From: Rhea pennata
Taxonomy: Eukaryota > Chordata > Aves > Rheiformes > Rheidae
Direction: 5' to 3'
Assembly: GCF_028389875.1 (NCBI RefSeq)
Contig: NC_084669.1
Location: forward strand, 36,866,731-36,930,730
Length of the DNA stretch: 64,000 nucleotides
Both the position numbers and the translations under genes were made by a program. The notes under the pieces are model-generated. The model searched no databases and was not told where the DNA came from. It saw only the letters and a list, made by a program, of their open reading frames with translations. Below are positions 25,301 to 38,300 of this stretch, one piece after another (the first letter of the stretch is position 1; each line of letters opens with the position of its first letter).

Positions 25301-28300
25301 CTCCTCTCGTCCCCAGCCATCACGGTTCACAGCCTAGCTTAACAGTCACGCATTTGAGACGCGGCTTGACACGCCTCTCACAGCAGGATCTGCCGGTGGT
25401 GCACGACACCTTGTGAAGCGGAGCGGAGAGGCTGAGCACAAACACACACATCTCCATCACCCATCCCGCTCTCTTAGCTCCTCTCCTTCCTTTTACGTAG
25501 TCTTGGAGGCAGCACCCAACTTTTTGTCCGGCCAATCACTGCCAAAATTTCCTGCTGATCACTTCCATAATTGATTTCTTACCACCTTCCCCAGCACCCT
25601 GCAGCCAACATAAAAGTAGGCTCCAGGGACTGGCCAGCACTTCTTCCGCCCAGGACCCAAGAACACATATGTGTTGGTCCTCAGACAGCTCTACTGGCTC
25701 TCCAGCTTTGAAAACCTACTTGGAGAGATACGAACCTCAGGAGGCTGATCTCTCCAAGCAAGTGGAACAACACTTCGGAGTTCCTCCACGTGGCTGTGAT
25801 GTTTTTGGCAGACAGATCTCCCTCACTTACTATCTCCTTTCAAAGCCCAGCTGGGAACATCTGTTCTCCTTTGCCCGAGTGCCTTTTACACCCCCTTTCA
25901 ACCCACACTATAAATTCTTCATGGCAGGAACTCTGCTTTACTCTCACATTCTGCAAACTCTTATGCAGCTACAGTAAAGTTTTGAGGAATCATTTATTTA
26001 TGTAGCATCATAAAGAGCAGGTTGGTTGGTTAGTTTTCTATCAGCCAGGGTGTCCCATGCTTCCAGGAGATATGAAGCACATGAGCCAAACACAACATGC
26101 GATAGGACTCCTTCCCCTCGCCACAAAACAAAAAGAAACCAAAACAAGTAGCTCTGTGGGGTTAGGGACTATCAAAGCCTGGCTTCCTGTGGACATCTCT
26201 CAAGAGGACTCCTTGAAGGAGGAGATTAGCCTTTCCCTCAGTGAGGACATGACCTATGCCTCTGTCCCACATCCACTTATTTATTTGCATAAAGCTTACA
26301 GGAACTTAATACGAGATCTCTTTCCCTCTGTCAAATTTAGCTGATACTGGCCAGGGGACAAAGTTATTGGAGCAAGAAGCGAAGGATGAACACAAGGGAG
26401 GCCCAGGCAAGGAGAACAAGGTTTTTAACACAAGAGAGCAGCCAGGCAAGTCATCAGGCAGATGTGTTTATACAGGCAGCAACTTTCAAACAGTCCCAGA
26501 TATATGGACGTAAACCTCTGTTCACCCAGTCAACGCTTGTCCTGTGCTTGGGTTTGGATTAAGGTAAAATATCTGCCTTTGGCATTCCTGCTTCTACTTC
26601 TCAGCAAGCTGAAAGCTGTCCAATGAGGATATTCCTGGGAAAGGATATTCCTTTAAAGGGGAGAAATTACCCTATCTCATTTCAATACGGTACCCAAACC
26701 CACCATTTAACAGGACCTGATACGCTCAAATTAGGATGGGTTTGCAACGTAACCCAGGAGGTTACGCAGTTCGGGCATCTTCAGCAGTTGCTATATTTGG
26801 CCAGGAACGGAGAAGAAGGGAAAGCGAGGTAGCGAACGGTGCCAGGGGCTCACCTCTAGCTGCTCAGGCGAGGATACAGGCACTGTGATCAGTTGTTCAA
26901 GGTTCCCAGGTTCCCTGAGGGTGTAGATTTGTTCGTTCCCTTCCAGGACTACTTCTTCCCGGAGGTTTATCCACAAGATGTGGGAATGCTTCCTCTTGGC
27001 ATCGGTCAAGTACTGCAGGACGCTCCCGACAGTCTAAAGGAAGGAGCAGCAAAAATGAAGTACCAGCACCTCCTCCTGGCTTGAGCGTGCAAATTCTGCA
27101 TGCAGCCCAGCAAGCGTCCCCTCACCTTGGAGCTGGGCTGCGCCGTCCCGTAAACGGACATCTTGGGCACCCGCCGGAAGTTGGCCACGCTCATCTCCTT
27201 GACGGTGCTCAGCACATCCGGGGAAAAGCGCTCGTCCGCCACCTGCAGCAGAACGAGCCCAGTGCCAAGGGCGCCCCGCGGCCTCTCCCCTACGTTTCAG
27301 CTGCCCTCTCCAAAACGGAGCTTTCCAAAGGGACTCTCAGATCCTCACCGGCTGCCCCCATTCAAGAAACGTCTCTCCACCCTTTCAGTACCAGCAAGCT
27401 CAAAGCCCCAGAGCTGAGCTTCAACCCCAGGAGACGCTTGCTTGCCACAGTATCGTGCAAAAGCACCACCACAAGCAGCTCTGTGCCTCCTCGTCCTGCA
27501 TCAGCCGCCCAGAAGTGGCTATAATGTTTTAGGGGGTATCAAGAAATGTGAAGGCCCATCTACACAAGCACCTGAGGTTCGCTCATGGGTGCTGGTACCC
27601 CAGCTGTGGGGGACAGACCCTCGACTGCATGCATAGACCTTTGCCCATCCATTCAGCTCTCTAAGAGTAGAGGCAGGAGACCAGGAGATTCAGTGCACTC
27701 CAGGGAAAGCATCTGCCCAGCAATGGAGAAACATCTTGCTCCTACCACCCAATCCAACCTTGATGCTGAGGGTGCTGCAGGCAAAGGCTTCAAGGGAGAG
27801 CACCCAGGGAGTCCCCGAGTGAGTGTCAAGCCGTTGCCAGCAGATGACGAGCAGGAGAAAGCCCTGTCCCGGTGGAGGAGCAGCACACATACTCACCAGC
27901 ACTCGCGTCCCCTTGGTTATGAGCTCCGCCGTCACGGTGAGCTCCGAGACGTTCATGTTGGCCTGCAGCCGGTAGAGCTCAGGGTGCCGGCACATCCACC
28001 TGCTGAAGCTGAGGGCAAAGCCCAGGGGGTACTGGCAGCGGGGGCAGAGCGGGGATGCCGCCGTCAGGAGGGGTGCCCACGGCCCGGCCCCGCACGTGCC
28101 TCCACGCCACCACCACCGCACCACCCACCTCTTCCGCCCATCACAGCACAGAAGCTGAGATGTTCCTTCCTTCCCTCACCCTCCCACTGCTGAAATGGGG
28201 GGAAAGTAAAATAAAAGGGGGAAGGAGCTTTTCACCTGCTCGTGAAGGTAGTAGTTGAAAGCGATCAAGTAGAAGTAGCGTTCAAGGCTCTGCAAAGTCC

Positions 28301-31300
28301 TTTGGAGAAAATACTCTTTGGTGCTGTTCCCCTGAAAGCAAACAACACAGGTGGCACTCGGGACATCCAACACCACCTGAAACAGGACTGCCTAATACCA
28401 AAACCCAAAGCAGACTTGGGTCTCTCAAGCCTCTCGAGCCACGGTCGAACGCTTTACAGCATCTTAGCTGAAAACACCTTCCATACAAGCAGGCACAGAG
28501 CAGAGCAGCAGCCTCTTCCTACGCCAGCAGCAAGCACGCGTGTTTGAGGAAGGCAGCGCCCTTAGCGCAAATATCACTTAAAATATCGCCGTTGGGGAGA
28601 CTGCGCAATACAAAGGCAGCAGCTGCTTCAGGGCTTTGCCACTCAACATCAAATTTGCCCTCCACGGAGCAGAAGCTAAAAATCAGGACAAGCCTATTGC
28701 AAGTCTTGCTGCGGTGGGGCTTTCTTTCAGAAGAGGACGGCCGCATCGAGAGGCTGAAGATGCGCTTGCTCTGGCCTGCCAGATGAGAGGGGAGGAAGCA
28801 TGGGAACGCACAGGTACACCTGCTATCTCTGCCACAGCGATGGTAGCTTTGAACCAAGGGCAGAGACCACCCAAGATCGCCCAGGTCATCTGCTCAGGCA
28901 ACATAAGCTGGGCGCTGTCAGGTGATGCACTACTCGAGCACTTCTGAGCGAAACAATAATCCAAAATACAGGGATTTGGAGCTTAAAAATACCTTCTCTG
29001 TCCAAAAAAGACCCATAAAAATGCCCTGCAACACTAGCACCAGCACAGGTTGAGCCACAGGAGCACACAATCCAGGGAAAGCCTAAGCGATGGGACAGTA
29101 TGATGTTCCTTCAAAGTCTCTGGAGACCACGGCTTGCCCAAGGGAGAGTTACATGGGCACCTGCGAAGACCGCTCAGCTGGCCATGCCGATTTGACCATC
29201 CTCCCCTGCAAACGAAAACCCTCTTCCAAAATGTCATGGAAAAAAAAATCTTCTAAGACAGCACTGTGCCTTTAGAAAGAGCCTTCGCCGCGCCACGGCG
29301 GGAGGAAGGAGACTTGGCAAGCGTCGTTTGGAAGTCGCTGACATTATGTAATCGACTCAGGAATATTTACTTGTTATCCACAAGACAAATCCGGCCCGCT
29401 GTCATTTATCAAGAGGCAGAGAAACCTGCTCACTTGGGAAACTCAAAACAAAGCCTGTAACGATGGAAGCGGTCCCGGGTTTCACCGCCGTCCGCACCGC
29501 CAGCGGAGAGATTCCTTCCCCCCACCTCAAGGCGCTTGGTTTCCATCAGTAAAATCAGTACTAGAGATTTGCCTCGGGTAAAAAAGCGCAACAACAGGCC
29601 CCATAAACAGACTTCTAAGGAAAGGGGGCAACAATCCGTTAAGATTTATTTAACCCAGGCAACAGCTCGGGAGCAGGGCACAGCCAAAAGCGATGCAGAG
29701 CCCGGTCCCGCAGATCTGCCCGCGCGCTGAGGCTCAACCCGGCCACCATGCCGCACCGATCTGCCGTTGCTGGAGGACCTCAGTCTCCACTTTTGCCATT
29801 CGACCCAGGGCAGAAACACCCGTTGCAGGACGAGACAACCCTTGTGTGCCCAGAAAGGCTTCTCCTTTCCCGGAAAGCACCTACGGCTGTGAAAGCTCGC
29901 TCAGGAGGGCTTCAGCACGGCCAAGCCCCACCAGCACGACCCGAAGACCCACCAGCCCTACTGGGGTCCCCCCGGTTCCCGACGCGGAGGATCAGCCTCT
30001 CTTCCCTCACCCCGCTCCTCATCTCCCTCGCTCCCCCTCCACCCCTCGCGCGCCGCCCGCGTCCAGTGAGCACATTTTCCTGGCCCCCTGCCACTGTTTA
30101 AAAAGTGCTATTGCTGCAGTCAAACTTCAAATAAACACTCCTCCCGGCTAATTTACGGCAATCCCATGCCGTTTATTTTCCACCGTCGGAGAGGACATAC
30201 ACCAGCCATCCCCAGCACGGCGGATCAGCCGTGCCGGGCGGGCAGGGAGCCGGGGAAAGGGCTCGGATGGGGCGGCTCGGGCGAAGCCAAAGCGGGCAAA
30301 GGTGCGGGCCGGCATGCCCAAATTCCCCCCCAAAAATGCGGCCGAGGGCGAAATTCGGCGTTTGCCACAAAACGCCCTAGCAGTGGCAGCAAACGCTTCC
30401 TGCCCGCTTCATCGTTTTAACGGGGCTTTGCCGTCCCGACACCCGGGGAGCGCGCTCGCCCTGCCCGCTGCCTTCCCGAAGCCGCCCCGGCACCCGCACG
30501 CCGCTCTAGCTGCGCGTTAATCGCTTACAGGGAAAAACCAATCTCCGGAGGGGGAAAAAAAAAAAGAGGAAAAAAGAAAGAAAAAAAAATGATAGAAGAA
30601 GCTCGCGTAGGACCCAGCCAAGCCACCGCTGCGCATTAGCCAGCCTTGTTCCAGCGGCCGTATTTGCTTTTCAAAACGAGAGATGGAAAGGAAAAAAACA
30701 ACAGAAAAGAAAACCAACAAAAACACAGATTGGAGAGGTTGACCCTCAGTTATTCACCTCAACAGCAACAAAACCTCTACGCAGCGCTCAACCCCGGCTC
30801 CCGAAGTCTCAGCAGCAAGGCAGCATCAATCTGCCTGTTTTAGAGAGGGTGAAACCAGGATATTTGCCCCCAAGGCCGTTTTACCAAAAGCAGCATTTTT
30901 TTTTTCTTTTTTTTTTTTTTTTTTTTTTTTAAACAGAAAAAGCCAGGTTTTCCCCCGAACCCCAGTCTGTTCAACTGGATGCCCTACGGGTTTTTTAAAT
31001 GACTGGATAAAAAGCACCCGTGGCCTCTCAGCTTTTCACGGCCTTGGGAAGTTTCCAGATCGCAGGAAGTTTTGGATTTCCATAATTTACATTCTTATTA
31101 TTCGCTCCTGAAAACGTTGCTGTGAATTGCCGTCCTGCGAGCAGGGCCCCGAAACTCGGGACGCATCGGAGACGCTAACGTTCCCCCACCCACCCCGGTC
31201 TGCTGCTATTCCTCCCCAGAGACGTGCCCCCGCCCCGAGCACCGGTCTCGGCGGACGCGAGCCCCCAAGCGCGCCTCCACGCCCTACCTGGATCTGGTAG

Positions 31301-34300
31301 TCTTCTCCGATCCCTTCCAGCTTCTTCTTGTTTTCGTAGATAGCTTCCTTCATGTCGTGCATCTCCGAGCAGAAGGCAATAGCGCTGTCCACCTTGCAAG
31401 GACCAAGCGGAAATTTGGTGACTGGATCCCTGGCAGGCAGGGGAGTAGATCTCACCCTCTCCCCGCTGCCCCTTCTCTCCCCCCATCTCCCATCCCGTAG
31501 CTCTCTCCTCCAGCAGCCCGGTCAGACGGGGCGATTCAGCCACATCAGGGGCTGAGAGCACTTTCGCTACCCGAAAGGACGCTCCTGTGCTTGCCATGGG
31601 TTTTACAGACACCCGCTCACCTCCTCTACTATCTGCTGGCCTTTCGGTACCATCTCAATGAAGTTTTGAATAACCCGAAACCTCTCCCTCGGAGACGTCT
31701 TAGCTGGATGGGGGAGGCTGGAGTTGGGGAAGAAGAAAAAGAAGATCAAACGAGAGCAACAGGACTTGAGTCATCATCTCTTCCCTCCTCCACTTTCCTT
31801 TCATGTTCAGGCCACCCCAGCGCTTCAGAGGAGACTGCCCTTCCTTGAAGCATGCCCCACGCACCGCGTCACCAGGCAGCACATCTCCTACCCATGCCAT
31901 GGCCCACGGGCATTCCTCCTCTCATCCAGGCAGCTCTGCACCTGCTTCAGGGCAAGGGCCAGGGTAACCTGAGACATTCCTGATGCTTGTGAGCAAGCAG
32001 GACTTTTCTCCTCACTTCAGAGTATTTAAGGCCAGAGGAGCACTCAGCTTGACCCTTGCTGCAGCTCCACATGGGTTAATCAGACACACGGACACGCTGC
32101 ACTGTTGCAGCAGAAGGCTCTGCACTGGGTCAGGGCATCTTCCCCTCAGTACCCTACATCTCCCCTTCTTCTCAGGCTACCAGCAGGTGAGGGACCAGAC
32201 CAAGGGAGGAGAAGGGCCAGCCTGGAGGACACTGCAGGGCCCCTCTCGTCCCAGGAGGGCCTTCCCGCTTACTCCGCTTTCTGCGTTGCTCCCTTGTGGT
32301 GGAGGAGGACGAGCGTGCCCAGGGCCATGGCCAGGTTGGTCCTGCCGACGCCGGTCTGGCAGCTGAAGAGCAGAGCCGGCGGGGGTCTGCCGGCGGCGTC
32401 GTGCAGCACCAGCAGGTTTGGGCTCTCCTGAGGAGAGGAGACACAAGCGTGCTGCGCCGGACACCCTTCGCAGGGGCAGCACCCAGCTCCCCGCAGCGGC
32501 CAGGAGACCCGACGGGCTCCCACGGAGGCCAGCGTCACAACCGGGCCATGGAGGGGTGGGACGGCCTCGCTCCTGCCGCGGGGGACCGCGCCGAGGCATC
32601 GGCACTGCGTACTGGCCGGTCCCCAAACAGGGGACCCATATCTCCTGGCCACGTGTGTCCTACCCCAGCCACAGCCCACGGAAGGGCAGAAGCGGGACAC
32701 AGGAGACGGAGGAGGCTGCAACTCCTCTAGCACCTGCAAACTTCCAGCTGATGCTTCCCAGAAGCTATTTTGCCAGGAAAGGATTTTTGTTTTAGTTCAG
32801 AAGGGCAGAACCCAGCGATACTATGCCTGCGTGTTGGGTTATTATTATTTATTTATAAAGGACTTGAATAATAAAGGCAAAAATCCACTTGGAGTGAGAT
32901 CAGCCCACGTGGGAAGTTACCGAGAGGCGGCCGGAGACGGCCTCTCCGAACACCACGCGACGGGCTCCCCGGAGAAACCTGTGGCCGGAGGGAAGCGGTG
33001 AGGGGGCAGGTGGGCTTGCACGGAGAAGTAAACAGAAAAATAGACGTGTGGGTCTCCTCCAGCCTTAGCACAGCGAGGGGCGCCCAGAGGTCCGCGCCTA
33101 CAAAACCGGTGAGGTCCGAGCGCCTGCAAGCAGGCGGCCGCGGAAGGCAGGGAGCACGTGAAAGCACACGAAGCTGCAGGGAGAAAGGTCCGCACCACCG
33201 GTACAGCGGTGCCCTCGGTGCAGCCCAGCTCACCGGACCTCCTGCTACTCCGCGTTGGAGTGAAAATACGCGAGCACGGCCAAAAACCCCCGTGAGCAGC
33301 TGCTTGGTGCTTAGGGCGAGGCTAAAAGTGCTTCCTTGGGGGAGGACGGGAACATCAGGAAAATGTTAGCGCAACTCAGCTAGGAGCGAGATCCTTCTAT
33401 GGGCGAAGAGAACCAAAAAAAAGAAAAACCTAACCCAAAATAACCACTGACTGGGTATATTTTGGGTTCAGCTGCCCCCAAAACACCTCTTTGCAGCAGC
33501 ACGCGGTGCTCGGGAGCTGCAAACCCTCCCAGCACTGGTGGGGCTCTGTCTGTGGACCTTACCCTGAGGAAATGGATGAAGGCATCAAACTGGGCCTCGG
33601 CAGGAGCCCCGTCCACAGGCAAGGGCAGCCGATGGTACCTACCAGGCACAAGGAAGAGCCGCTCGTTATGGAGCACGGCCCAAGAGGACCCCTGGAGAGG
33701 CTCTCCTGCACATCACGTCGCTCAGAGGTCCATCTCCCGGGAGTACCTGTAGGACGGCTGCAGGAAGATGGGCCTCCTGTAGACCTCCTCCGTCACGTGG
33801 ATGTCCTCCTCGCACTGGATCCTCACGGCGTGCGGCTCGTCCTTGAAGCGCTCGATGTCGTCGTAGACGTAGTACGTGCTCTCGCTCAGCTGCGCGAAGT
33901 CGTGGAGCTTCGAGAGACGAGCCCGGCCGTCAAAACCCGCTGCCTCGCCGGCGACCGCTGCCCGGAGCGCCGGCGCGGCTCCCGGGGCGAGTCGGCCCTC
34001 GGCACGCGGCGGGTCGGCAGCGGGAGGCGCGTACGCCCCTTCTCCTGGGGCCGCATCCGCAAGGCAGGCGGCGGCCGCCGGGCGAGCCGGCCCCAAAACG
34101 CGCCTCGTGAGAACGGACCGGCCTCGGCCTTCCGGCTCTCGGCCGAACCCGAGCGGGTGGGGGCGGCCCCCTCGATCACCTCTTTCCGGATGGCGAGCTC
34201 CAGCTTTTCCGCCTTGACCCCCCGCTGCAGGCTGTGCAGGTTTTCGTGCAAGTTCTCCTTGCCGCGCGGCGTGTAGGGCACGAAGTCGCTCTCCGCGCGC

Positions 34301-35360
34301 AGGAAGACCACGGGCTCCTCGCGGACGCAGAAGAAGACGCACTCCTGCAACGAGCCAGGCACGCGCCGGCCGTCAGCCTCCGCGCGGCCACGGGAAGCCG
34401 GGAGCGGAGCGGAGCGGAGCGGGGCGCCCGTGGGACCGGGGATCCCACCTCGCGCACCGACCTTGTGGCCCTCCTTCTGCAGCTTCTGCAGCACCTGCTT
34501 GAACCCGTTGAGGCTGGGCTGCCCCATGCCGAACACCGCGTATCCGCCTTTGGCTTGCCGGAAATTCGGAGCGCCGCAGCTGCCGGTAGTGTTCAAGACG
34601 TCTAGTTTACCGTATACATCCTTGACCATAAAATATTTCCCCTGCAAAGTAACGGGTGCAGGTAGGGGGAGGGGGGAAAAAAATGGGGCGGGATGCAAGC
34701 GCAACGCGCGGAGACGCGCCGGGAAGAGCCGGCAGCAAGCCCGCGGCGGTTCGGTTCACGGCTCTGCCCGAAGGCCGGTTCGACGGGCCGCGGCACGGCC
34801 CAGCAAAGCCTCCCCAGATGCCCCAGCGCATCTCCACCCGTGGCCGCTCTGCCCGCCGCCGTGACGCGCGTTCAACCAACCGGGCGACAACTTGACGTTC
34901 CCCTTGCCGAATTCCCCTCCCGGCAAAACGGCGCGAGCGGGGAGCTCCGTCTCGCCTCGCGCGGCGCCCACCTGCACGAGGTAGTGTTCCGGCGTGGCCT
35001 CCGAGATGCGCCCCACCGCGTAGTTGGCCTTCAGCAGGTCGTCGTGAATCTGAAACTCCTCCCTGCAGTTGTACCTGCAAGCGGCCGCCGCTCAGGGAGG
35101 GTCCCCGGGGCGGCAAGCGCCGCGCGAGACGTCCGGGGACGGGACGGGACGGGCGCGCGGAGGCGGCGGGGCACTTACGTGATGACCACGGGCGCCACTT
35201 TGTTGGTGATGATGGACTTGGCCTTGCTGTTGTGGAGCCCGGCGGCCGGGAAGGAGTGGAGGCTCAGGGAGCGCTGGTCCTCCATGGCGCCGGCGCCGCG
35301 CACGGCCTCGAAGGCGGCCGCCGAGACCGTCTGCTGGGCCGTGCTGGCGGTTGTACCCAT
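16376..35360 (-). CDS. PALD1: Paladin (PALD1), complete coding region, 19 exons
   Basis: Paladin is a cytosolic, membrane-associated phosphatase-like protein linked to growth-factor and endothelial signalling and phosphoinositide control. Exons: 35360-35179, 35074-34972, 34641-34462, 34344-34180, 33907-33747, 33638-33563, 32427-32273, 31717-31621, 31392-31288, 28331-28236, 28031-27897, 27242-27126, 27033-26854, 25129-24932, 24401-24261, 23747-23676, 23465-23325, 17971-17816, 16525-16376. They sum to 2610 nt (869 aa; human 856), all in phase. The start MGTTAS is a good N-myristoylation signal. There are two PTP-like phytase modules: CQTGVGR (C312-R318) in exon 7 and CHSGRGR (C675-R681) in exon 15, both keeping the CX5R Cys and Arg. 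Matching LERY(F/I)YLI.FN.YLH blocks occur in exons 10 and 18. Exon 8 was placed by phase and by the pyrimidine-rich acceptor CTCCAG; the exon 9 acceptor is GCAAG and the exon 3 donor GTCGGT, both weaker than usual. The TAG stop is at 16378-16376. Confidence 0.96.
16736..16865. repeat. Short tandem repeat, about 43-bp unit, 3 diverged copies
   Basis: The core GCATCGCTGCATGCCTTGCAA followed by an A-rich spacer recurs with starts near 16,741, 16,785 and 16,827. It lies in the last PALD1 intron. The copies differ by point changes and by A-run length. Confidence 0.75.
17972..23324 (-). other. PALD1 intron 17 (5.35 kb), no gene seen
   Basis: The largest PALD1 intron between coding exons. The 18-21.3 kb part has ordinary composition; 21.7-23.2 kb is CpG-island-like, with long stop-poor frames on both strands that show no family resemblance. 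A TA/CA microsatellite lies at 19,011-19,054 and a 9-bp-stem inverted repeat at 21,253-21,274. Poly-T and poly-A runs sit near 22.31 and 22.46 kb. Confidence 0.65.
19011..19054. repeat. TA/CA microsatellite
   Basis: A mixed TATATC, TATACA and CACACA run in PALD1 intron 17. Confidence 0.8.
25130..26853 (-). other. PALD1 intron 13 (1.7 kb) with an AT-richer, CpG-poor block
   Basis: From about 25,560 to 26,800 the sequence is clearly less GC-rich and nearly CpG-free compared with the flanks, as if it were an old insertion. Plus-strand frames at 25,669-25,977 and 26,057-26,344 are open, but I do not recognise them. No terminal repeats or poly-A tail could be seen by eye, so no element family is assigned. 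Confidence 0.4.
28332..31287 (-). other. PALD1 intron 9 (2.96 kb), no gene seen
   Basis: Mixed composition with AATAAA-like motifs on both strands near 29.65 and 30.13-30.17 kb and a long poly-T run near 30.9 kb. There is no splice-bounded coding frame. An unannotated noncoding transcript cannot be ruled out. Confidence 0.6.
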
Positions 35361-38300
35361 AACCCCGGGCAGCTTCGCGGGCGGCGCCGGAGCGGCGCGG
35401 AAGAACAAGGCGGAGAGGGCAGAAACGCTTCAGGAGCGAGCAATGATTAGGAAGCATTTCGGCCAAGCCCTCGGCTCCAGGCCGGAGCAGCCCGCGCGCA
35501 CGCCTGCCGCCCGCCTTCGGCCCCGAAGCCGGCGAAACGCTCGGGCTGGAGCATCCTCCGAGCCGGCGGCGGCGAAAGCACCTCGCGCCGCTTGGGACGA
35601 GCCGGCGGGCGTCCGCAGCGGAGCAGCTCCGGCGCCCCTCGCGGGTATTCCCCCCTCCCTACCGGCGAGGAAACCCAAAGCAAAGGCATTTTTCTTGCTT
35701 TGGCCACCAGTTCTCCAGCTCGCGCTGAACTGGAGCTCAACAGCGCAGAGACACACTATGGGCTGGAAAATCCGCGTTAACGAACAAGCGTTAACCCAGC
35801 CCGACAAGCGCTCGGAGCCGCTTCCGCCGCCTCGCAAACCGGCTCTGAGAGCGGCTTGCTGGATTTTTACCTCCTTGGAAACACTCGCATACTGCCCTTA
35901 AATAAAAATCCGCTGTTTTCTTCCTGCTCGCAGCATAAACGGCCACAAAGGGGAAAAACCGGCAGCGAACAGGCTGCGGTTACGCGCTTGGGAATTCTGC
36001 CCGCACGCCCTTCCTCGCGCCCGCGGGCCGTCGGACGCCCCGCAGCGAGCGACGGATCGGCGCTTCCGGCGAGATATCCCGGGAAAACCGCCCCGTTCCG
36101 GGAAAAGCTCGCGCGCCGCCAACTCGCACCGGAGCCCGGGAGCTTGGCCGGGAGTCAGAGACGGAGCCAACAATCGCCTAAATATAGCCGGGCCGGCCGC
36201 CGGGGCCGCAGCTGCAGGATGCATCTGTCCCCGGCGGGCGCTTGCCCGGCAGCCGCATTGTCGGCGGCAGGAATCGGGACCCATAAATCTGTCCGTCCTT
36301 CCGCCGCGTCCTTTTTTACTGTTATTATTTTCCTCTCTTCCTCTTCTTTTTTTTTTTTTTCTCTCCCTTAATAGTTAAATGAAAAATTTTCCCTGCTCCT
36401 TCGCCACCGACCCACCTGAGCTGAGGTTTGACCGCTATAAAACGCAAAGGTGCCAAAGCAAGAGGCCGGTCGGCACTGGCTGGTCCAAACCGTGATGCGC
36501 AGCATCGCTTTTCTGGAAAGAAAAAATAATAACAAGGTCTGGGCCGCACAGACCTCCCTCTGCGCTTAGCCTGGCTCTGCGCGTCTTGAAAAACAGGAAC
36601 CTCCAGACGCCAAACTTTTGACTCTCCGGGTGACCTTTTCCATACGGCTTTTGGCAGCGGATACCTCAGGGAGTCGCAACGCTTCGGCTTTGCGATAACA
36701 CACACAAATATACGTCCTGGCAGGCTCCGGGGCAATCCGCTTCTGCTTCCCCTTTCCTCCCAGGGCAGAGAAACATCCTCTCCCTCGCTGCGCCAACGCG
36801 ACACGTCCTTTCCCCGGGACTCGGCAGCGCCTGCCCGAACCCCAAATTACACCCTTCCGAAACGACGGGGTAGCTCTGCGCTTCCGAAATTAGCACGGCG
36901 CAAACTCGCTGCCCGGGTTTCTCGGCTGCTCTGGAAAGGCGCCGAGCAGCCGTGCCGAAGCTCGCCTCCCGCGGGAGCGGGAGCAGGAGCGGGAGCGGCC
37001 GGTTCCCGCGCCGGCTCCCGGAAAGGCGGCGTTGCGGAAGCGCGGAAGGACGTGACTTCAGCCAGGAAGAAAGGAGGGGAATTGAACAGGCCCCCGCTCT
37101 CTTCAAATCGCTATTTGCACTCTCCAAAATGCCCCCGACGGGCGACTCGCTGCCCGCCCCCGCGCTCGCGCCCTTCCCATCCCCGTCACCAGCCCGGGAT
37201 CCACCGCGAGCAGAAAAACGCGCCCGTGCCCGCGAGGCTCTCCGGATGAACTTGGCTTTTCTCTTTCTCTCGTTTTTTTTTCTTTTCTCTTTTTTTTTGG
37301 GGGGGGAGGGGGGCCTGCAGCACGGTTTTTGGCTTGCTGAAACAGCCAGGGATGAACCCAAAGCAGGCAGCCGGAAAACGGGTCACGCGTTCGGTCCTCG
37401 CCGGCACCCGGGAGTTTTGCACTGAAATACGCAGCAAGCCGGGAATTTCCACGCCTTTCCGGCCCGGTGAAGACCGTCCACGTCAAACCCCCACGGGCGC
37501 TGTGGGAACGGGACTTGTTTTGTTCCCAGGCAAAGGAAACGGTTGGTTTTATTGGGGAAGAAAAAAGAAGGAAAAAAAATATTAAAAATATTTTTTTAAA
37601 AAAGAGAGAGAGAGAGAGAGAGAGAAAACAGGTGAGAAGTGATGCATTTCGCTTGCCGTTGCTGCGAAGGGACCTCAGCTCACAGCCCTCCCCGACCCCC
37701 TGATTTGCAAGCCGGCTTCTTTTTCCCGAGCCTCTGCCTGCAAAGCTGAAAGCACGCGCCGCCTCAGCCTACCCTTCGTCAGCACCTTCCCTTTACTCTT
37801 TTCCCGGGAAGCGGGCTGCTCGCCATCTCCCGTGGCCCGTGCTTGCGTCCCGGAGGAGCGTCAGGCGAACGGGAAAAGCTTTGCCAGGCTTTTGCATCCT
37901 CGCTCCCACTCGAGGATGCCTCTCTGCAGAGCCGGGGGGGGGGGGTTGCTGCTTTCCAAACATTGGTCCCTGCAAATCGCGTGTGGCCAGGGGGTGGCCA
38001 AAACTCCTCGCGTTGTGGCAGGGAGAAGGGGAAGGGGCAGGGGAAAAAAAAAGGGAAAAGAAAAGAAATCCCCGCGTGGGGGATTTTTTGCAAAGTTACG
38101 GAGCGGTGCGCCGCAAGCGCCCGCTCTGCCCGACCCGCGGCGCGACGGGTCGTACGGAAACGCGTAAGATGAGACTCCTGGGCTTCCTTTTTTTTTTTTT
38201 CTCTCTCTCTCTCTCTGTTTGTTTCCTGCAGCGAGCGCTTCTGTCTAAGAGCATCACTGGAAACAGGAACAAAAGCCTCCGCGAGCAGGCGTCAGCCGCG

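Noticed and set aside
35361-35408. Upstream start that would extend paladin by 16 residues
   Set aside because: The frame is open, but the codon at its head is TTG, not ATG. MGTTAS at 35,360 matches the known paladin start and its myristoylation signal.
34693-35901. 402-codon plus-strand frame
   Set aside because: Shadow of PALD1 exons 1-2 and the surrounding GC-rich DNA on the opposite strand.
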